A stretch of 64,000 nucleotides of DNA from assembly GCA_037501455.1 (NCBI GenBank), contig CM074861.1, forward strand, positions 100,293,001 through 100,357,000. The letters run 5' to 3'. Positions 11,084 through 23,222 of this stretch are shown here, in pieces. The DNA comes from Lantana camara (taxonomy: Eukaryota; Streptophyta; Magnoliopsida; Lamiales; Verbenaceae). Under the pieces are notes generated by a model, which was not told where the DNA came from, did no database searches, and saw only the letters and a program-made list of their open reading frames with translations. The position numbers and the translations under genes were made by a program. Within the stretch, counting starts at the first letter, position 1; each line of letters begins with the position of its first letter.

Positions 11084-12616
11084 TCACGTCAACTGCGTGA
11101 AGTGCTTCCGAGGGGTGGATCCGGTCGGTGCTTCGTTCTTGGGACGGATAACTTGCCTAATGGGACGGTTAGCCTCTGTTTTTCGAGCATGAGTCGGGCT
11201 TATTTGGGAATTTTCCAATTCCTTAAGTTGCATCCAGTCGCAGGCGGCTGCTTGGATATCTGCTAAATTCTTTAGTTTCTGCAAGAAGATGTATCGAGCG
11301 GCCTCAATGCTGACCAAAGCCTTGTGAACAATGGGTCTCAAGAGGTCAATGCTCGGTTCTTCTGTTTTGATCACTGCTTGCGAAAAGCGAGTGAAAAAGT
11401 CCCGGAGAGATTCATTAGGACTTTGTTTGATGGTGTACAAGTAGGTCGGAGGTAGTTTATCTCCCTTCATGGCAGAGAACTGAGCCTTGAATCGATCAAC
11501 CAGAACCTTGTACGTAGGTATGGATCGAGGAGGAAGTCTTGAAAACCATTCCAGCGCTGGTCCATCAAGGGTTGTGACAAAGATCTTAGCCCAAATGTCA
11601 GGCGAATGATCGAACATGCTGAGTTGCATCTCGAGGCGTGACACATGCTTTTCAGGATCAGTCGACCCGTTATACGTGGGTAGCCCAGTGGGGATCTTTT
11701 CATCGGTGGTGGATTCAATGATTGCGTCGCAAAACGGAGACTGAGCTTCTCTTTCGCTACGATATCTCCACTGTCGGGCTGGTCGGGGGTTTGGCGGTGT
11801 GTGTCGGGGTGATCTAGATCGTTCACGCCGGGTGGAGCGGAATCGGCTGGGAGAGTGGCTATGCGACCCCTGGCTTTCACTCTGATGTTGACTATCATTT
11901 CGACTGGGATGTGGAGGTATTTGATTCCGAAGGTCATTCGACTTCACGATGTGTCCCCTATTTGATCTCCTGATCTGGTTAACTCGACCATGGGGCCCGA
12001 GTCGGCTAAAGATTCCACTCGAACTGTGAGGGGATATATCATGCTGGAAAGAGCCTCGTTCTCTTCGAGGTTCGGACCGCCAACGGTTGTTATTTTTTCC
12101 TCGAGAATGAGAGGGTCGAGATCTTTGTCGGGATATACTTTGTCTTCGATGGTCGTCATTTCGACGTATCCTAGTGTCAGTGGGGGTCCTAGAATCGACT
12201 TCATCGTTTGGTCGGAATGACAAGCGATCTTGAACTGGCCTTCTGGTGCTTCCCTGCGCAGGTGGTGGCTGCTGATGTTGAGGTTGAGGGTGTATATTTT
12301 GTCCCGTCCCAGCCCAATATCCGACAGGCGGTTGACATTGAACCGGTTGTACATACCCAGGATGATTCATCAAAGGTTGAATGATCTCCACCGGTCGAGT
12401 TTGGGGGCACTCTGACATCCGTGACTCCCTTCCTTCTGCAGCTGCAGCTATAGCTTCATCTCGACAAGCTTTTAAATATTTATCTAACTCGGGCGTCGAG
12501 TAGACTAGCTGGGGTGGAATAATGGTAGGTGTAGCGATTTGCATAGGAATCTGAGGGAGTACTTCCCGACCATTCTCATCGAATAGACGATTACTAGTGA
12601 TATTGCGAGTAGTCAT
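11084..12616 (-). pseudogene. TAT gag, prematurely stopped
   Basis: The natural ATG is at 12614-12616 (MTTRNITSNRLF), about 20 bp after the primer-binding region; the frame also runs open upstream without an ATG of its own. A long Arg/Ser/Gln/Pro-rich disordered part precedes the conserved gag core (IPTGLPTYNGSTDPEKHV … ALEWFSRLPPRSI … FKAQFSAMKGDKLPP). Gag forms the particle that packages the element RNA. A TGA at 11084-11086 ends it before the zinc finger; since the same frame continues, a single CGA-to-TGA change is the simplest explanation. Confidence 0.87.
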
Positions 12617-12638
12617 GTTCGATGGCTTATCGTTGCGG

Positions 12639-12656
12639 TTCCCACAGACGGCGCCA
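12639..12656 (-). promoter_or_regulatory. Primer-binding site of the TAT element
   Basis: Read on the minus strand: TGGCGCCGTCTGTGGGAA, two bases inside the 5' LTR. The TGGCGCC start matches plant tRNA 3' ends used by TAT-type elements. I cannot name the exact tRNA with confidence. Confidence 0.75.
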
Positions 12657-12663
12657 AATGATC

Positions 12664-12668
12664 GAGCC
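12664..12668. repeat. Target-site duplication GAGCC of the nested Tekay element (left copy)
   Basis: GAGCC precedes the Tekay LTR (TGTAACGCC) and recurs directly after it at 22656-22660. Joining the flanks restores the TAT LTR sequence seen at 1793-1812. Confidence 0.95.
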
Positions 12669-14252
12669 TGTAACGCCCCAGCTTTCGGCAATTCAGGTAT
12701 GAACGACACGTGTGCGTTTGAGAGTTGTGATTTAATTATTAATTGTCTATTTCTATAATTTCCATAGCATATCATGATTTTTATAAAATTATATTCTTGT
12801 TATTTTATTGAAAATTCATATCATACCATATTTTTCAAAATTATCGATGTGAGTGTAACGTGAAATATTTTCTCGAACGTGATTTATTTCGTTTATGTCC
12901 TTAATTGATCATTTTCATGCATATGGGACCTAATTGAATTGGACCAAATTGATCATTTAAAATGGGATTTGGACTCAATTGCATAACTTATCTTTTCGAG
13001 GGATTTAATTGCAAAATTGATCATTTCTTTTCTCTTCTTGAGAGCATATCACGTACCATTGCTTCCTTCTTCATACCAAAACATTTCTTCCTTGTTCATG
13101 CTTTCCATTTCACCGAACCAAAAACCCTAAGTGAAGGAGTGGGAGACTTCATCCATTCAATCTAATTTGTGTGGGATTTGTGATTATACAAGCTTCATTA
13201 TCATCATCTCCTCATCTTTTCTTCCATTTCTTTCTCTTGAGGTAAACATGGTAATTGAATGATTTTCTTGAAAATATTTGCTATATAGGGCTTTGTATTA
13301 GCTTAGTTATATTGTGTATTGGTTGTTGGAAAATTAATTGTGATCATTAAGTTCATGTTTGATGTATATATCTTGTGATTTAGGAGCTTGAAGCATGATG
13401 GAGTGTGTGGGTTTATAGTGATGGATTATTGTTGATCTAACATGGGATGATATGTTTTATGAGTTATTGTTGATCCATAAGCTTGCTAGCATATTTATTG
13501 CATCTAATATTTGCATATAAACTTGGCTTGAATCCATTTTGGTGGTTGATTGTTGTATTGCCATGGCTGCTCTGTTTTCTGCTCTGCATATTTTGCTCAC
13601 GTATTCTGGGAACGGCCATTCCCAGCCCCAGTTCAAAACTGGAACGACCGTTCCCATGATACTGAGATGCAGGCCAGCGAGACTGGGAACGGCCGTTCCC
13701 ACTTTGGCCTGCGAGCCGGAACGGCCCTTCCCAGCCAGAACGCATTTCCCTTTTTAAAAACGCTGGCGCGTTTTCTTCAGCCATGGGAACGGCCCTTCCC
13801 ATTTTCAAGGGGAGGCCGGAACGGCCGTTCCCACTGCGATTGTAGAACAAAAGCTACTGCATAAATTTAAATTTTCAACATCATCTTCCAATCAATTATT
13901 TGATCCCTAATTGACATTATATGATTAATTACATGTTGAAACGCGATATTTTCAAGGTGCATTGTATTTTTTTCCCGTCGTTTCGTCGCATTTTGCCGTT
14001 CGTCCTATTTGGTACATTTTGAGTCGTGTTTCACGGACAATTGTCTTTCTTGCACAGACCAGCTTCCTGGTGACGAGGAGCAGGCCCCGTGAGCTGTCTC
14101 CTTGGATATTTTTGGGTCGTTCAGGTGAGGTTTAATTTTAGATACATAGGACCCGTACCACCCTATGTGATATTTTAAGCCAAAACCTATAATTATACGT
14201 ATAGTTTTCAAATGAGATTGGTTTTCAAATGGTTTATCGAACTATTGAAAGA

Positions 14253-14289
<37 letters not shown>

Positions 14290-15227
14290 GCGAGTATCGT
14301 ATTGCACTGTGGGCCCGAGGGTAGTGACTCGAGCCAACCGGGAAAGCATGGGCTGACGGGTAACTCGGGAGCTATCCTCACCATGTTGGGATGACCCCTG
14401 AACCCCCTAGGAGATTAGGGCGGGGAAGGAGTTCCGGGCTTAGGGATTCATGTACCCTCTGCCCAGATTGATTGGATAGTGGGGCCTTGCAATCCCACTA
14501 TCACCCGGAGGAAGAAGGTGTCATTGAAATTGCTAATTGTGCACATTAATGAATTGCTTGATCACCTAATCACCTAATAATTGATTGATTGATTGATTGA
14601 TTGTACACGGTCGGTGTAAGGTTGGAGAATTGCCCCACTCGCCGGGCCACGAATTGATTGTATTGATTGAATTGATTGAATTGAAATTGGAATAGTTGTA
14701 ATCTCGGGCGATAGCATCTTTAACCTATTGTATTGTATTGTTTTCCAAAATTATTACCCGAGGCTATAACTTGCATGTCCTTGCGCTTATATTTATTTAT
14801 ACCCCTCGCTCAGTCCGAGTTGGACTGACACCTCAACTTTTCAGTGTTTTGCAGGGCGTGCTAGGCGGGAATTTAGAGTCAGTTGGTCTTTAAATTTGGG
14901 TCTAGCACACTTCATTCCCACATTTTGATTGTATAGAGGTTTGGGATATTTTGTATCGCCCTATTGTCTTTTTTTGTTGGCGGATGACATTGTATTGATA
15001 GTGCAAACGTTGGTATCTATACGTATCTATTGAATGTTATTGCTTCCGCTTTTAAATACTCTGTATTGCATATTGGTTGGTTTTAAATTGAGGGTACCCG
15101 CCTAGCCTTGAGTCATTTTATTGTCTCCCGTTCGCTGTAGCTTTGATTCACGTATGGATTGTCCGTTTCATATGTGGGTTGGGGCTATAGTGCGGGGGAT
15201 GTGGTGCCTGGCGCTCCGGGTGCTACA
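12669..15227 (+). repeat. 5' LTR of the Tekay element
   Basis: Runs from TGTAACGCCC to GGTGCTACA. It contains two ATTG microsatellites (9 units near 14253-14288; a shorter one near 14580) and a cluster of six related 16-bp palindromes at 13608-13832. TATA-like motifs (GCTATATAGGG near 13280; TTATTTATACCCC near 14790) are candidates for the promoter; neither is proven. Small open frames around 13464-13864 arise from the palindromes and look non-coding. Confidence 0.95.
13608..13832. repeat. Six 16-bp palindromes GGGAACGGCCGTTCCC arranged in three pairs
   Basis: Copies start at 13608, 13640, 13685, 13717, 13785 and 13817; the one at 13685 is a perfect palindrome and the others differ by one or two bases. 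Starts within each pair are exactly 32 bp apart; pair-to-pair steps are 77 and 100 bp. The same cluster recurs in the 3' LTR at +7424 bp. The regular pairing suggests dimeric or tetrameric protein binding, or a hairpin series in the RNA; this is inference. Confidence 0.85.
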
Positions 15228-15235
15228 TCCTACGG

Positions 15236-15247
15236 TGGTATCAGAGC
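15236..15247 (+). promoter_or_regulatory. Primer-binding site of the Tekay element
   Basis: TGGTATCAGAGC, eight bases after the 5' LTR, complementary to the 3' end of plant initiator-methionine tRNA. This is the standard primer of Tekay-type elements. Confidence 0.92.
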
Positions 15248-15477
15248 TCGGTTGCAAAACCGGGTCTCTAGTGTTGATTTTTGTGAGTCTAGGTCGCACG
15301 GCATAGGAACTAATTGTCAATTTGAGAGTCTTGCATTGTTAATTGATACTTGAACCTATCTGACTTGCTTGAAATTGGTGGATTGTTGGAATTTCTGAAT
15401 TTATGTGCAATTTATGAATTATTTGCACACATTGGCATTGACTAATCGAACATGCATAATAGTGACTTGATTTCAGG

Positions 15478-18400
15478 ATGGCTCGCGATAGACATTACCG
15501 TGATCGTTCTCCTAGACCTCGACATCATCGACATTATCGCAGGGAGAGATCACCACCTCCTCCTCCACCTCCTCAGGCTCAGCCACAGGATTTTATGAAT
15601 GCAGTGGTGGGTCTTATTGATCAGAGAGTTCGGGATCATGTTCCTCCAGCACCACCAGTTCCACCACCACAGCCAGGGGCACAGATTTCAGCTGTTTTTA
15701 GGGAGTTCCAGAACCAGCATCCTCCCAAATTTTATAAAGGCAATGATATTCAGGCCGAGCAGTGGCTCAGGGAGATCGAGAGGGTTTGGGAGCTCATCCC
15801 GTGTGATTCCAGGGAGAAGGCCCGTTGTACGCTTTCTTTGATTCAGGGAGAGGCCTACTCCTGGTGGGAGAGTGCCCGGATAGTGTTAGAGGCTGCAGGC
15901 GAGGAAGTGAATTGGGAAGTGTTTGTTAGAGAGTTTCAGAACAAGTTCATTCCTCCATCTTCTCGCACTAGAAGGTTGAAGGAATTTACAGAGCTCAAGC
16001 AGGGAAGCCGGTCAGTTTCAGAGTACATCGCTGAGTATGAGAGATTATCCCGCTATGCTCCTAATATAGCGAGTGATGATTTCCATAAGGCGATGCAGTT
16101 TGTTCAGGGCCTTAGACCGGATATTCAGGCAGCTATTGAGGCGGTCAACACGAGCACGTGGGCAAAGGCTACTAAAAAGGCCTTGTTGGTTGAGGATTCA
16201 GTGAATGCGAGGCGGTCTTCTTACCGTTCAGGCTCAGGTTCTGGCTCAGGTTCAGGCTCGGGATTCAGAGGTTCTGGATCAGGGTTCAGAGGTGCCGGAT
16301 CAGGGTTTAAAGGTCCAGGATCGGGATCTGCTTCAGGCAAGAGGCCGATGGTATATTCTTCCCCACCACCAGCTCCACAGGGTCCAGGGAAGAAGCCCCG
16401 ACCTGCAGGACCAGTGATGAGAGCTCCAGTTGCTCCAGTTGCTCCAGCTGTACCACCACTACCCGAGAGGCCTGCTTGTACCTTCTGTGGTCGGAGGACG
16501 CATACTTATGATAACTGCAGGAGGCGTCTGGGTTTATGTTTGCTTTGTGGGAGCGACGAGCATTTGGTAGACGGATGTCCGGATAACAAGCTGCCACCGC
16601 CGGGAGCACAGAGACCACTGATTAGGGCTCGGGCTTATGCTTTGGACGGAGAGCAGCCGGATGCTGATGTTGATCCAGCCGCGGTAGTTGAAGGTACTAT
16701 TTGCATACATGGCACGAACATACATACCTTGTTTGATCCGGGAGCTACTCACTCCTTTCTTTCGAGTGCTATATCTGTTTCTCTGTCTTTGCCTGTTACT
16801 CGCTCTTCTGCATGTTATGTGGTTAGTACTCCTTTTGGTGGTAGTGTAGAATCTGATCGGGTGTTTAGAGAGGTTCCGGTGAGTATCGAGGGCCGAGTTT
16901 TCTTGTCAGACTTCATTGAGCTGCCGATGACTTGCTATGGATCTATTCTGGGTATGGATTGGTTGTACAGACATTCTGCCACAGTTGATTGCAGGGCAAA
17001 GAAGGTTCAGTTGGGATCAGATTTGGTAGTAGGTTGGAGTTCCAAGACTGTACCGCTACTTTCGTTTTCTGAAGCTCATAAGTTGGTTCGAGAGGGAGCC
17101 ACGGGTTTCATTGCTTATGTTCTCAATAAACCCAAGGATCAGAGTAAACTGGAAGAGACGGAAGTAGTGAAGGAGTTTCCCGAGGTTTTTCCTGAGGAAT
17201 TGGATTCTTTACCTCCAGAACGGGAAATTGAGTTTGTGATCGACTTGTACCCTAACGCAGAGCCGTACTCCAAGACTCCGTATCGTATGGCTCCGGCCGA
17301 GTTGAAAGAGTTGAAGACTCAACTTGATGCGTTGTTGGAGATTGGGTACATCAGACCGAGTTCTTCTCCCTGGGGTGCACCGGTTCTGTTTGTAAAGAAG
17401 AAGGACGGAACCTTGAGAATGTGCATAGATTATAGAGAGCTGAATCGGATGACGATCAAGAACAAGTATCCTCTTCCACACATCGAGGAGTTGTTTGACA
17501 TACTTCAGGGATCGAAGGTCTATTCGAAATTGGATTTGAGGCAAGGTTACTACCAGCTGCGTATCCGATCAGGGGATATTCCCAAGACAGGATTTAACAC
17601 TCGGTATGGGCATTATGAGTTTGTTGTGATGCCGTTTGGTTTGACTAATGCCCCAGCAGCTTTTATGGATATGATGCACAGGATTTTCAGGCCTTTTTTG
17701 GATAAGTTCGTGGTCATCTTTATTGATGATATCCTGGTTTTCTCGAAGTCCGCCGAGGAGCATGCAAGACACCTTCAGTTGGTATTAAGGACTTTAAAAG
17801 AGCATCAGTTGTTTGCTAAGTTCAGCAAGTGTGAGTTCTGGATTGACAGGGTGTCATTCTTGGGTCACGTGATTTCGGGCAACGGTTTGGAAGTCGATCC
17901 TTCCAAGATTGAGTCAGTTCTGAAGTGGGAGAAACCAAGGAATGCCTCTGAGATTAGGAGTTTCTTGGGATTGGCAGGTTATTACCGGAGGTTTGTGAAG
18001 GATTTCTCCAAGTTAGCAGCTCCGTTAACCCGGTTGACGAAGAAGAATGTGAAATTCGATTGGAACGAAGATTGTGAGAAGAGTTTCACTTTCTTGAAGG
18101 AAAAGTTAGTGTCTGCTCCAGTGTTAGCCCTTCCGGAAGGTTCTGAAGGATATGCTGTTTATACGGATGCTTCTAAGGAAGGTTTGGGATGTGTGTTGAC
18201 TCAGAAGGGTAAAGTAATTGCTTATGCATCCCGAAAGTTGAAAGAGCATGAGAAGAATTATCCGACACATGATCTTGAGCTTGCTGCTGTAGTCTTTGCA
18301 CTTGGAAAGTGGAGACATTATTTGTACGGGGTGTCCTTCGAGATTTTCACCGACCACAAAAGCCTCCAGTATTTATTCACTCAGAAGGATTTGAATATGA

Positions 18401-20058
18401 GGCAACGGCGTTGGATGGAAAGGCTAGAAGATTATGATTGCACGATCAAGTACCATCCCGGCAAAGCCAATGTGGTCGCCGATGCACTTAGTAGGAAGGT
18501 TAGTGTGTCGAGCTTGGAAGTGGGTGAAAGTAGTGGAATCGAGCCAATTGTTTTGAAGGCTCGAGTTTCTAATGTCTCGGTCCAACCAGAATTGAAGCAC
18601 AGGTTGTTTGAGGCTCAGAGTACAGATTTGGAAGTTCAGAAATTGGTAGCCAAGGCAAGAGCTGATCCAGAGTGTCCATTCGGGTTCGATGAAACCGGTC
18701 TTCTTCGTTTCAAGAACCGAGTGGTTGTACCCGAAGAGTTGAAACGGGTATTGCTCGAGGAAGCTCACAGATCGGCTTATTCTATCCACCCCGGAGGAAA
18801 CAAGATGTATAAGGACTTAAGGCAATATTATTGGTGGCATGGATTGAAGAAAGATGTGGCCGAGTTTGTGAAGCATTGTCTCACTTGTCAGAAAGTGAAG
18901 GCCGAGCATCAGAAACCGGGAGGTCTTCTTCAGCCGTTACCTATTCCTGAGTGGAAGTGGGAACAGGTGACGATGGATTTCGTGTCCGGATTACCTAAGG
19001 TGAAAGGGGGATTCGATGGGATTTGGGTGATTGTGGATCGTTTGACGAAGTCTGCACATTTTCTGCCGGTTCGGATGTCGTATAAGATTCGCAAGCTAGC
19101 CGAGCTTTATAATCGGGAGATTGTTAGACTTCACGGGATTCCGATCAGTATCGTTTCAGACAGAGATCCACGGTTTACTTCGAGGTTGTGGCGTGAATTG
19201 CAAGAGGTTTTGGGTACGAAGCTCCAGTTTAGTACAGCTTTTCATCCTCAGACGGATGGTCAGTCCGAGAGATTAATAAGGTATCTCGAGGATTTGCTTC
19301 GAGCTTGTTCTTTGGATTTTCAGTCTTCTTGGCATGATCAGCTACCTCTGATTGAGTTCGCGTACAACAACAGTTTTCAGGCTTCGATTGGAATGGCACC
19401 GTATGAGCTACTTTATGGACGGAAGTGTCGTTCTCCGTTGTTCTTTGACTTGGAAGAGTGGAAATGGACTAAACAGGAAGGTGTTAAGAAAGGTGAGAAA
19501 TTGGAAAAACCTTCCAAGGCAGTTGAAGCTATGATTGAGAAAGTCCAATTAATAAAACAACGGATGAAATCAGCTCAGGACAGACAGAAGAGCTACGCCG
19601 ATCGTCGCAGAAGGGATCTCGAGTTTGAGGTTGGAGACCGGGTATTCTTGAAGGCGTCTCCACGTAAAGGATTTGCTCGGATTGGGAAAGGAGGTAAACT
19701 TAAACCTCGTTATTTAGGTCCTTATGAGATTTTGGAAAGAATTGGAGAAGTTGCTTACAGATTGGACCTACCACCGAGCCTCACGGGGATTCATAACGTA
19801 TTTCACGTGTCTCAGCTGAGGAAATACTACCCCGATGAAACCGAGATCATTCCTGTTGAAGAAGTGGAATTGGAACCAAGTCTTACCTTTGTTCAGAAAC
19901 CGGTTAAGATATTGGATAAGAAGTTTCAGGAATTAAGGAACCAGAGGATTCCCATGGTTAAGGTTCTTTGGAGAAGTGATCAGACCGAAGAAGCCACGTG
20001 GGAGACCGAAGGCAAAATGAGACGGTTCCATCCAGAGTTGTTCCCTTCCGATCAGTGA
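15478..20058 (+). CDS. Tekay gag-pol polyprotein, 1526 codons, intact
   Basis: ATG at 15478 follows a 250-bp leader. Domains in order with rough residues: basic and proline-rich N-terminus (1-60); gag (70-270); Gly/Ser-rich linker; cysteine/histidine knuckles [14 protein letters not shown] and [14 protein letters not shown] (330-366); protease [11 protein letters not shown] (about 418), where the usual D-[ST]-G is D-P-G; reverse transcriptase with [11 protein letters not shown] (about 749); RNase H with [14 protein letters not shown] (about 893); integrase with an H-H-C-C zinc region (1103-1138), catalytic Asp in TMDFVSG (1165), SDRDPRF (1228) and Glu in DGQSER 36 residues on; and a chromo-like C-terminus (about 1455-1520) ending [18 protein letters not shown]. 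The protein would be cut into capsid, protease, reverse transcriptase and integrase; the chromo-like tail may guide insertion to particular chromatin. No stop or frameshift interrupts it. The D-P-G protease site is the one feature to question, although related plant elements can show it. Confidence 0.95.
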   Translation: MARDRHYRDRSPRPRHHRHYRRERSPPPPPPPQAQPQDFMNAVVGLIDQRVRDHVPPAPPVPPPQPGAQISAVFREFQNQHPPKFYKGNDIQAEQWLREIERVWELIPCDSREKARCTLSLIQGEAYSWWESARIVLEAAGEEVNWEVFVREFQNKFIPPSSRTRRLKEFTELKQGSRSVSEYIAEYERLSRYAPNIASDDFHKAMQFVQGLRPDIQAAIEAVNTSTWAKATKKALLVEDSVNARRSSYRSGSGSGSGSGSGFRGSGSGFRGAGSGFKGPGSGSASGKRPMVYSSPPPAPQGPGKKPRPAGPVMRAPVAPVAPAVPPLPERPACTFCGRRTHTYDNCRRRLGLCLLCGSDEHLVDGCPDNKLPPPGAQRPLIRARAYALDGEQPDADVDPAAVVEGTICIHGTNIHTLFDPGATHSFLSSAISVSLSLPVTRSSACYVVSTPFGGSVESDRVFREVPVSIEGRVFLSDFIELPMTCYGSILGMDWLYRHSATVDCRAKKVQLGSDLVVGWSSKTVPLLSFSEAHKLVREGATGFIAYVLNKPKDQSKLEETEVVKEFPEVFPEELDSLPPEREIEFVIDLYPNAEPYSKTPYRMAPAELKELKTQLDALLEIGYIRPSSSPWGAPVLFVKKKDGTLRMCIDYRELNRMTIKNKYPLPHIEELFDILQGSKVYSKLDLRQGYYQLRIRSGDIPKTGFNTRYGHYEFVVMPFGLTNAPAAFMDMMHRIFRPFLDKFVVIFIDDILVFSKSAEEHARHLQLVLRTLKEHQLFAKFSKCEFWIDRVSFLGHVISGNGLEVDPSKIESVLKWEKPRNASEIRSFLGLAGYYRRFVKDFSKLAAPLTRLTKKNVKFDWNEDCEKSFTFLKEKLVSAPVLALPEGSEGYAVYTDASKEGLGCVLTQKGKVIAYASRKLKEHEKNYPTHDLELAAVVFALGKWRHYLYGVSFEIFTDHKSLQYLFTQKDLNMRQRRWMERLEDYDCTIKYHPGKANVVADALSRKVSVSSLEVGESSGIEPIVLKARVSNVSVQPELKHRLFEAQSTDLEVQKLVAKARADPECPFGFDETGLLRFKNRVVVPEELKRVLLEEAHRSAYSIHPGGNKMYKDLRQYYWWHGLKKDVAEFVKHCLTCQKVKAEHQKPGGLLQPLPIPEWKWEQVTMDFVSGLPKVKGGFDGIWVIVDRLTKSAHFLPVRMSYKIRKLAELYNREIVRLHGIPISIVSDRDPRFTSRLWRELQEVLGTKLQFSTAFHPQTDGQSERLIRYLEDLLRACSLDFQSSWHDQLPLIEFAYNNSFQASIGMAPYELLYGRKCRSPLFFDLEEWKWTKQEGVKKGEKLEKPSKAVEAMIEKVQLIKQRMKSAQDRQKSYADRRRRDLEFEVGDRVFLKASPRKGFARIGKGGKLKPRYLGPYEILERIGEVAYRLDLPPSLTGIHNVFHVSQLRKYYPDETEIIPVEEVELEPSLTFVQKPVKILDKKFQELRNQRIPMVKVLWRSDQTEEATWETEGKMRRFHPELFPSDQ

Positions 20059-20079
20059 ATCTGGGGACCAGATTCTTAT

Positions 20080-20092
20080 AAGGAGGGAGGAT
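20080..20092 (+). promoter_or_regulatory. Polypurine tract of the Tekay element
   Basis: AAGGAGGGAGG directly precedes the 3' LTR start at 20093. This is where plus-strand DNA synthesis is primed. Confidence 0.88.
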
Positions 20093-21676
20093 TGTAACGC
20101 CCCAGCTTTCGGCAATTCAGGTATGAACGACACGTGTGCGTTTGAGAGTTGTGATTTAATTATTAATTGTCTATTTCTATAATTTCCATAGCATATCATG
20201 ATTTTTATAAAATTATATTCTTGTTATTTTATTGAAAATTCATATCATACCATATTTTTCAAAATTATCGATGTGAGTGTAACGTGAAATATTTTCTCGA
20301 ACGTGATTTATTTCGTTTATGTCCTTAATTGATCATTTTCATGCATATGGGACCTAATTGAATTGGACCAAATTGATCATTTAAAATGGGATTTGGACTC
20401 AATTGCATAACTTATCTTTTCGAGGGATTTAATTGCAAAATTGATCATTTCTTTTCTCTTCTTGAGAGCATATCACGTACCATTGCTTCCTTCTTCATAC
20501 CAAAACATTTCTTCCTTGTTCATGCTTTCCATTTCACCGAACCAAAAACCCTAAGTGAAGGAGTGGGAGACTTCATCCATTCAATCTAATTTGTGTGGGA
20601 TTTGTGATTATACAAGCTTCATTATCATCATCTCCTCATCTTTTCTTCCATTTCTTTCTCTTGAGGTAAACATGGTAATTGAATGATTTTCTTGAAAATA
20701 TTTGCTATATAGGGCTTTGTATTAGCTTAGTTATATTGTGTATTGGTTGTTGGAAAATTAATTGTGATCATTAAGTTCATGTTTGATGTATATATCTTGT
20801 GATTTAGGAGCTTGAAGCATGATGGAGTGTGTGGGTTTATAGTGATGGATTATTGTTGATCTAACATGGGATGATATGTTTTATGAGTTATTGTTGATCC
20901 ATAAGCTTGCTAGCATATTTATTGCATCTAATATTTGCATATAAACTTGGCTTGAATCCATTTTGGTGGTTGATTGTTGTATTGCCATGGCTGCTCTGTT
21001 TTCTGCTCTGCATATTTTGCTCACGTATTCTGGGAACGGCCATTCCCAGCCCCAGTTCAAAACTGGAACGACCGTTCCCATGATACTGAGATGCAGGCCA
21101 GCGAGACTGGGAACGGCCGTTCCCACTTTGGCCTGCGAGCCGGAACGGCCCTTCCCAGCCAGAACGCATTTCCCTTTTTAAAAACGCTGGCGCGTTTTCT
21201 TCAGCCATGGGAACGGCCCTTCCCATTTTCAAGGGGAGGCCGGAACGGCCGTTCCCACTGCGATTGTAGAACAAAAGCTACTGCATAAATTTAAATTTTC
21301 AACATCATCTTCCAATCAATTATTTGATCCCTAATTGACATTATATGATTAATTACATGTTGAAACGCGATATTTTCAAGGTGCATTGTATTTTTTTCCC
21401 GTCGTTTCGTCGCATTTTGCCGTTCGTCCTATTTGGTACATTTTGAGTCGTGTTTCACGGACAATTGTCTTTCTTGCACAGACCAGCTTCCTGGTGACGA
21501 GGAGCAGGCCCCGTGAGCTGTCTCCTTGGATATTTTTGGGTCGTTCAGGTGAGGTTTAATTTTAGATACATAGGACCCGTACCACCCTATGTGATATTTT
21601 AAGCCAAAACCTATAATTATACGTATAGTTTTCAAATGAGATTGGTTTTCAAATGGTTTATCGAACTATTGAAAGA

Positions 21677-21717
<41 letters not shown>

Positions 21718-22655
21718 GCGAGTATCGTATTGCACTGTGGGCCCGAGGGTAGTGACTCGAGCCAACCGGGAAAGCATGGGCTGACGGGTAACTCGGGAGC
21801 TATCCTCACCATGTTGGGATGACCCCTGAACCCCCTAGGAGATTAGGGCGGGGAAGGAGTTCCGGGCTTAGGGATTCATGTACCCTCTGCCCAGATTGAT
21901 TGGATAGTGGGGCCTTGCAATCCCACTATCACCCGGAGGAAGAAGGTGTCATTGAAATTGCTAATTGTGCACATTAATGAATTGCTTGATCACCTAATCA
22001 CCTAATAATTGATTGATTGATTGATTGATTGTACACGGTCGGTGTAAGGTTGGAGAATTGCCCCACTCGCCGGGCCACGAATTGATTGTATTGATTGAAT
22101 TGATTGAATTGAAATTGGAATAGTTGTAATCTCGGGCGATAGCATCTTTAACCTATTGTATTGTATTGTTTTCCAAAATTATTACCCGAGGCTATAACTT
22201 GCATGTCCTTGCGCTTATATTTATTTATACCCCTCGCTCAGTCCGAGTTGGACTGACACCTCAACTTTTCAGTGTTTTGCAGGGCGTGCTAGGCGGGAAT
22301 TTAGAGTCAGTTGGTCTTTAAATTTGGGTCTAGCACACTTCATTCCCACATTTTGATTGTATAGAGGTTTGGGATATTTTGTATCGCCCTATTGTCTTTT
22401 TTTGTTGGCGGATGACATTGTATTGATAGTGCAAACGTTGGTATCTATACGTATCTATTGAATGTTATTGCTTCCGCTTTTAAATACTCTGTATTGCATA
22501 TTGGTTGGTTTTAAATTGAGGGTACCCGCCTAGCCTTGAGTCATTTTATTGTCTCCCGTTCGCTGTAGCTTTGATTCACGTATGGATTGTCCGTTTCATA
22601 TGTGGGTTGGGGCTATAGTGCGGGGGATGTGGTGCCTGGCGCTCCGGGTGCTACA
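20093..22655 (+). repeat. 3' LTR of the Tekay element
   Basis: Copy of 12669-15227. The only difference I found is ten rather than nine ATTG units in the first microsatellite (near 21677-21716). It carries the same palindrome cluster at about 21032-21256. Its end abuts the GAGCC duplication. Confidence 0.95.
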
Positions 22656-23217
22656 GAGCCAAATCCCTGCTTGAGGTCCGATCTAGAGATCCGACACGGT
22701 CACTCTATTTGTTGAGGGGAAACTTCCGTCCGACTACTCGAAATCTGCACAGGTCGAGGTAAACGTAAGCTCCGAGGCCAACTCGGGGAAGGTGGGTATG
22801 AGACCCGGGTTGGCACTCCGACGCTCAAGTCAGGTTCGAAGAGGATGATCGAAGTGATTGAGCGGTGAAAGAGGTTAGGTGGAAAAACTTACCGTGCAAT
22901 AAATGAGGGGGAACTATATATATGGTGAAGAGAGAGAAGTTACCGCCTCGACGTGTCGGCACGGGGAGCTGACAGGTGCCCCACTAAGACCGTGCATTAA
23001 ATGCGTGGTCGGCCACTACTAGTGGACTAATGTGCTGTCCGGTCGGGGGGATTGGGTCGCAAGAACCGGTCTGAAAGCCTGACCAGGGGTCGACGGCTAA
23101 AGCGGTAATTTATATGCGGTAACTGGATGTCCAACCATGCGATCGAGATATGATCCTCGATCGTACAGGTGGAGTGAGGTGATTGGTCCAACTCGACAGC
23201 GGGTACATGCCACGTCA
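22656..23217 (-). repeat. Larger part of the split TAT 5' LTR
   Basis: After the duplicated GAGCC (22656-22660) this continues the TAT LTR begun at 12659 and ends …GCCACGTCA at 23217, followed by the outer target duplication GATTG. The insertion lies about 10 bp inside the downstream end of the 5' LTR (minus-strand sense), next to the primer-binding site. Confidence 0.92.
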
Positions 23218-23222
23218 GATTG

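Larger units (their letters stand above)
12669..22655 (+). mobile_element. Complete Tekay-lineage chromovirus (Ty3/Gypsy), nested in the TAT 5' LTR
   Basis: A 9987-bp element with TG…CA LTRs at 12669-15227 (2559 bp) and 20093-22655 (2563 bp), a tRNA-iMet-type primer site at 15236, one uninterrupted gag-pol frame (15478-20058) with a C-terminal chromo-like domain, and a polypurine tract before the 3' LTR. Long LTRs, single polyprotein, iMet primer and chromo-like tail point to the Tekay (Del) branch. By eye the LTRs differ only by one ATTG unit, so insertion was very recent. No stop or frameshift is visible, so the copy may be competent for transposition. Confidence 0.96.
1793..23217 (-). mobile_element. 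TAT-lineage Ty3/Gypsy LTR retrotransposon carrying two later insertions
   Basis: LTRs of about 567 bp (TG...CA) lie at 1793-2359 and at 12659-12668 joined to 22661-23217; the second is split by a Tekay element. Removing the Tekay insertion and the hAT element at 9964-10852 leaves about 10.5 kb. The element reads on the minus strand: primer-binding site, gag, protease, reverse transcriptase, RNase H, a second archaeal-type RNase H, integrase, then the 3' LTR. The second RNase H and an opposite-strand extra gene (2812-5399) are hallmarks of the TAT group (Tat, Ogre, Grande, Retand relatives). By eye I count about 15 substitutions between the two LTRs, so it is moderately old. Coding regions contain stops and frameshifts, so it is no longer autonomous. 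Confidence 0.93.

Noticed and set aside
13464..13864. Overlapping open frames on both strands in the Tekay LTR
   Set aside because: They are produced by the palindromes GGGAACGGCCGTTCCC, which read similarly on both strands (GNGRS, ERPFP). No start context or domain.
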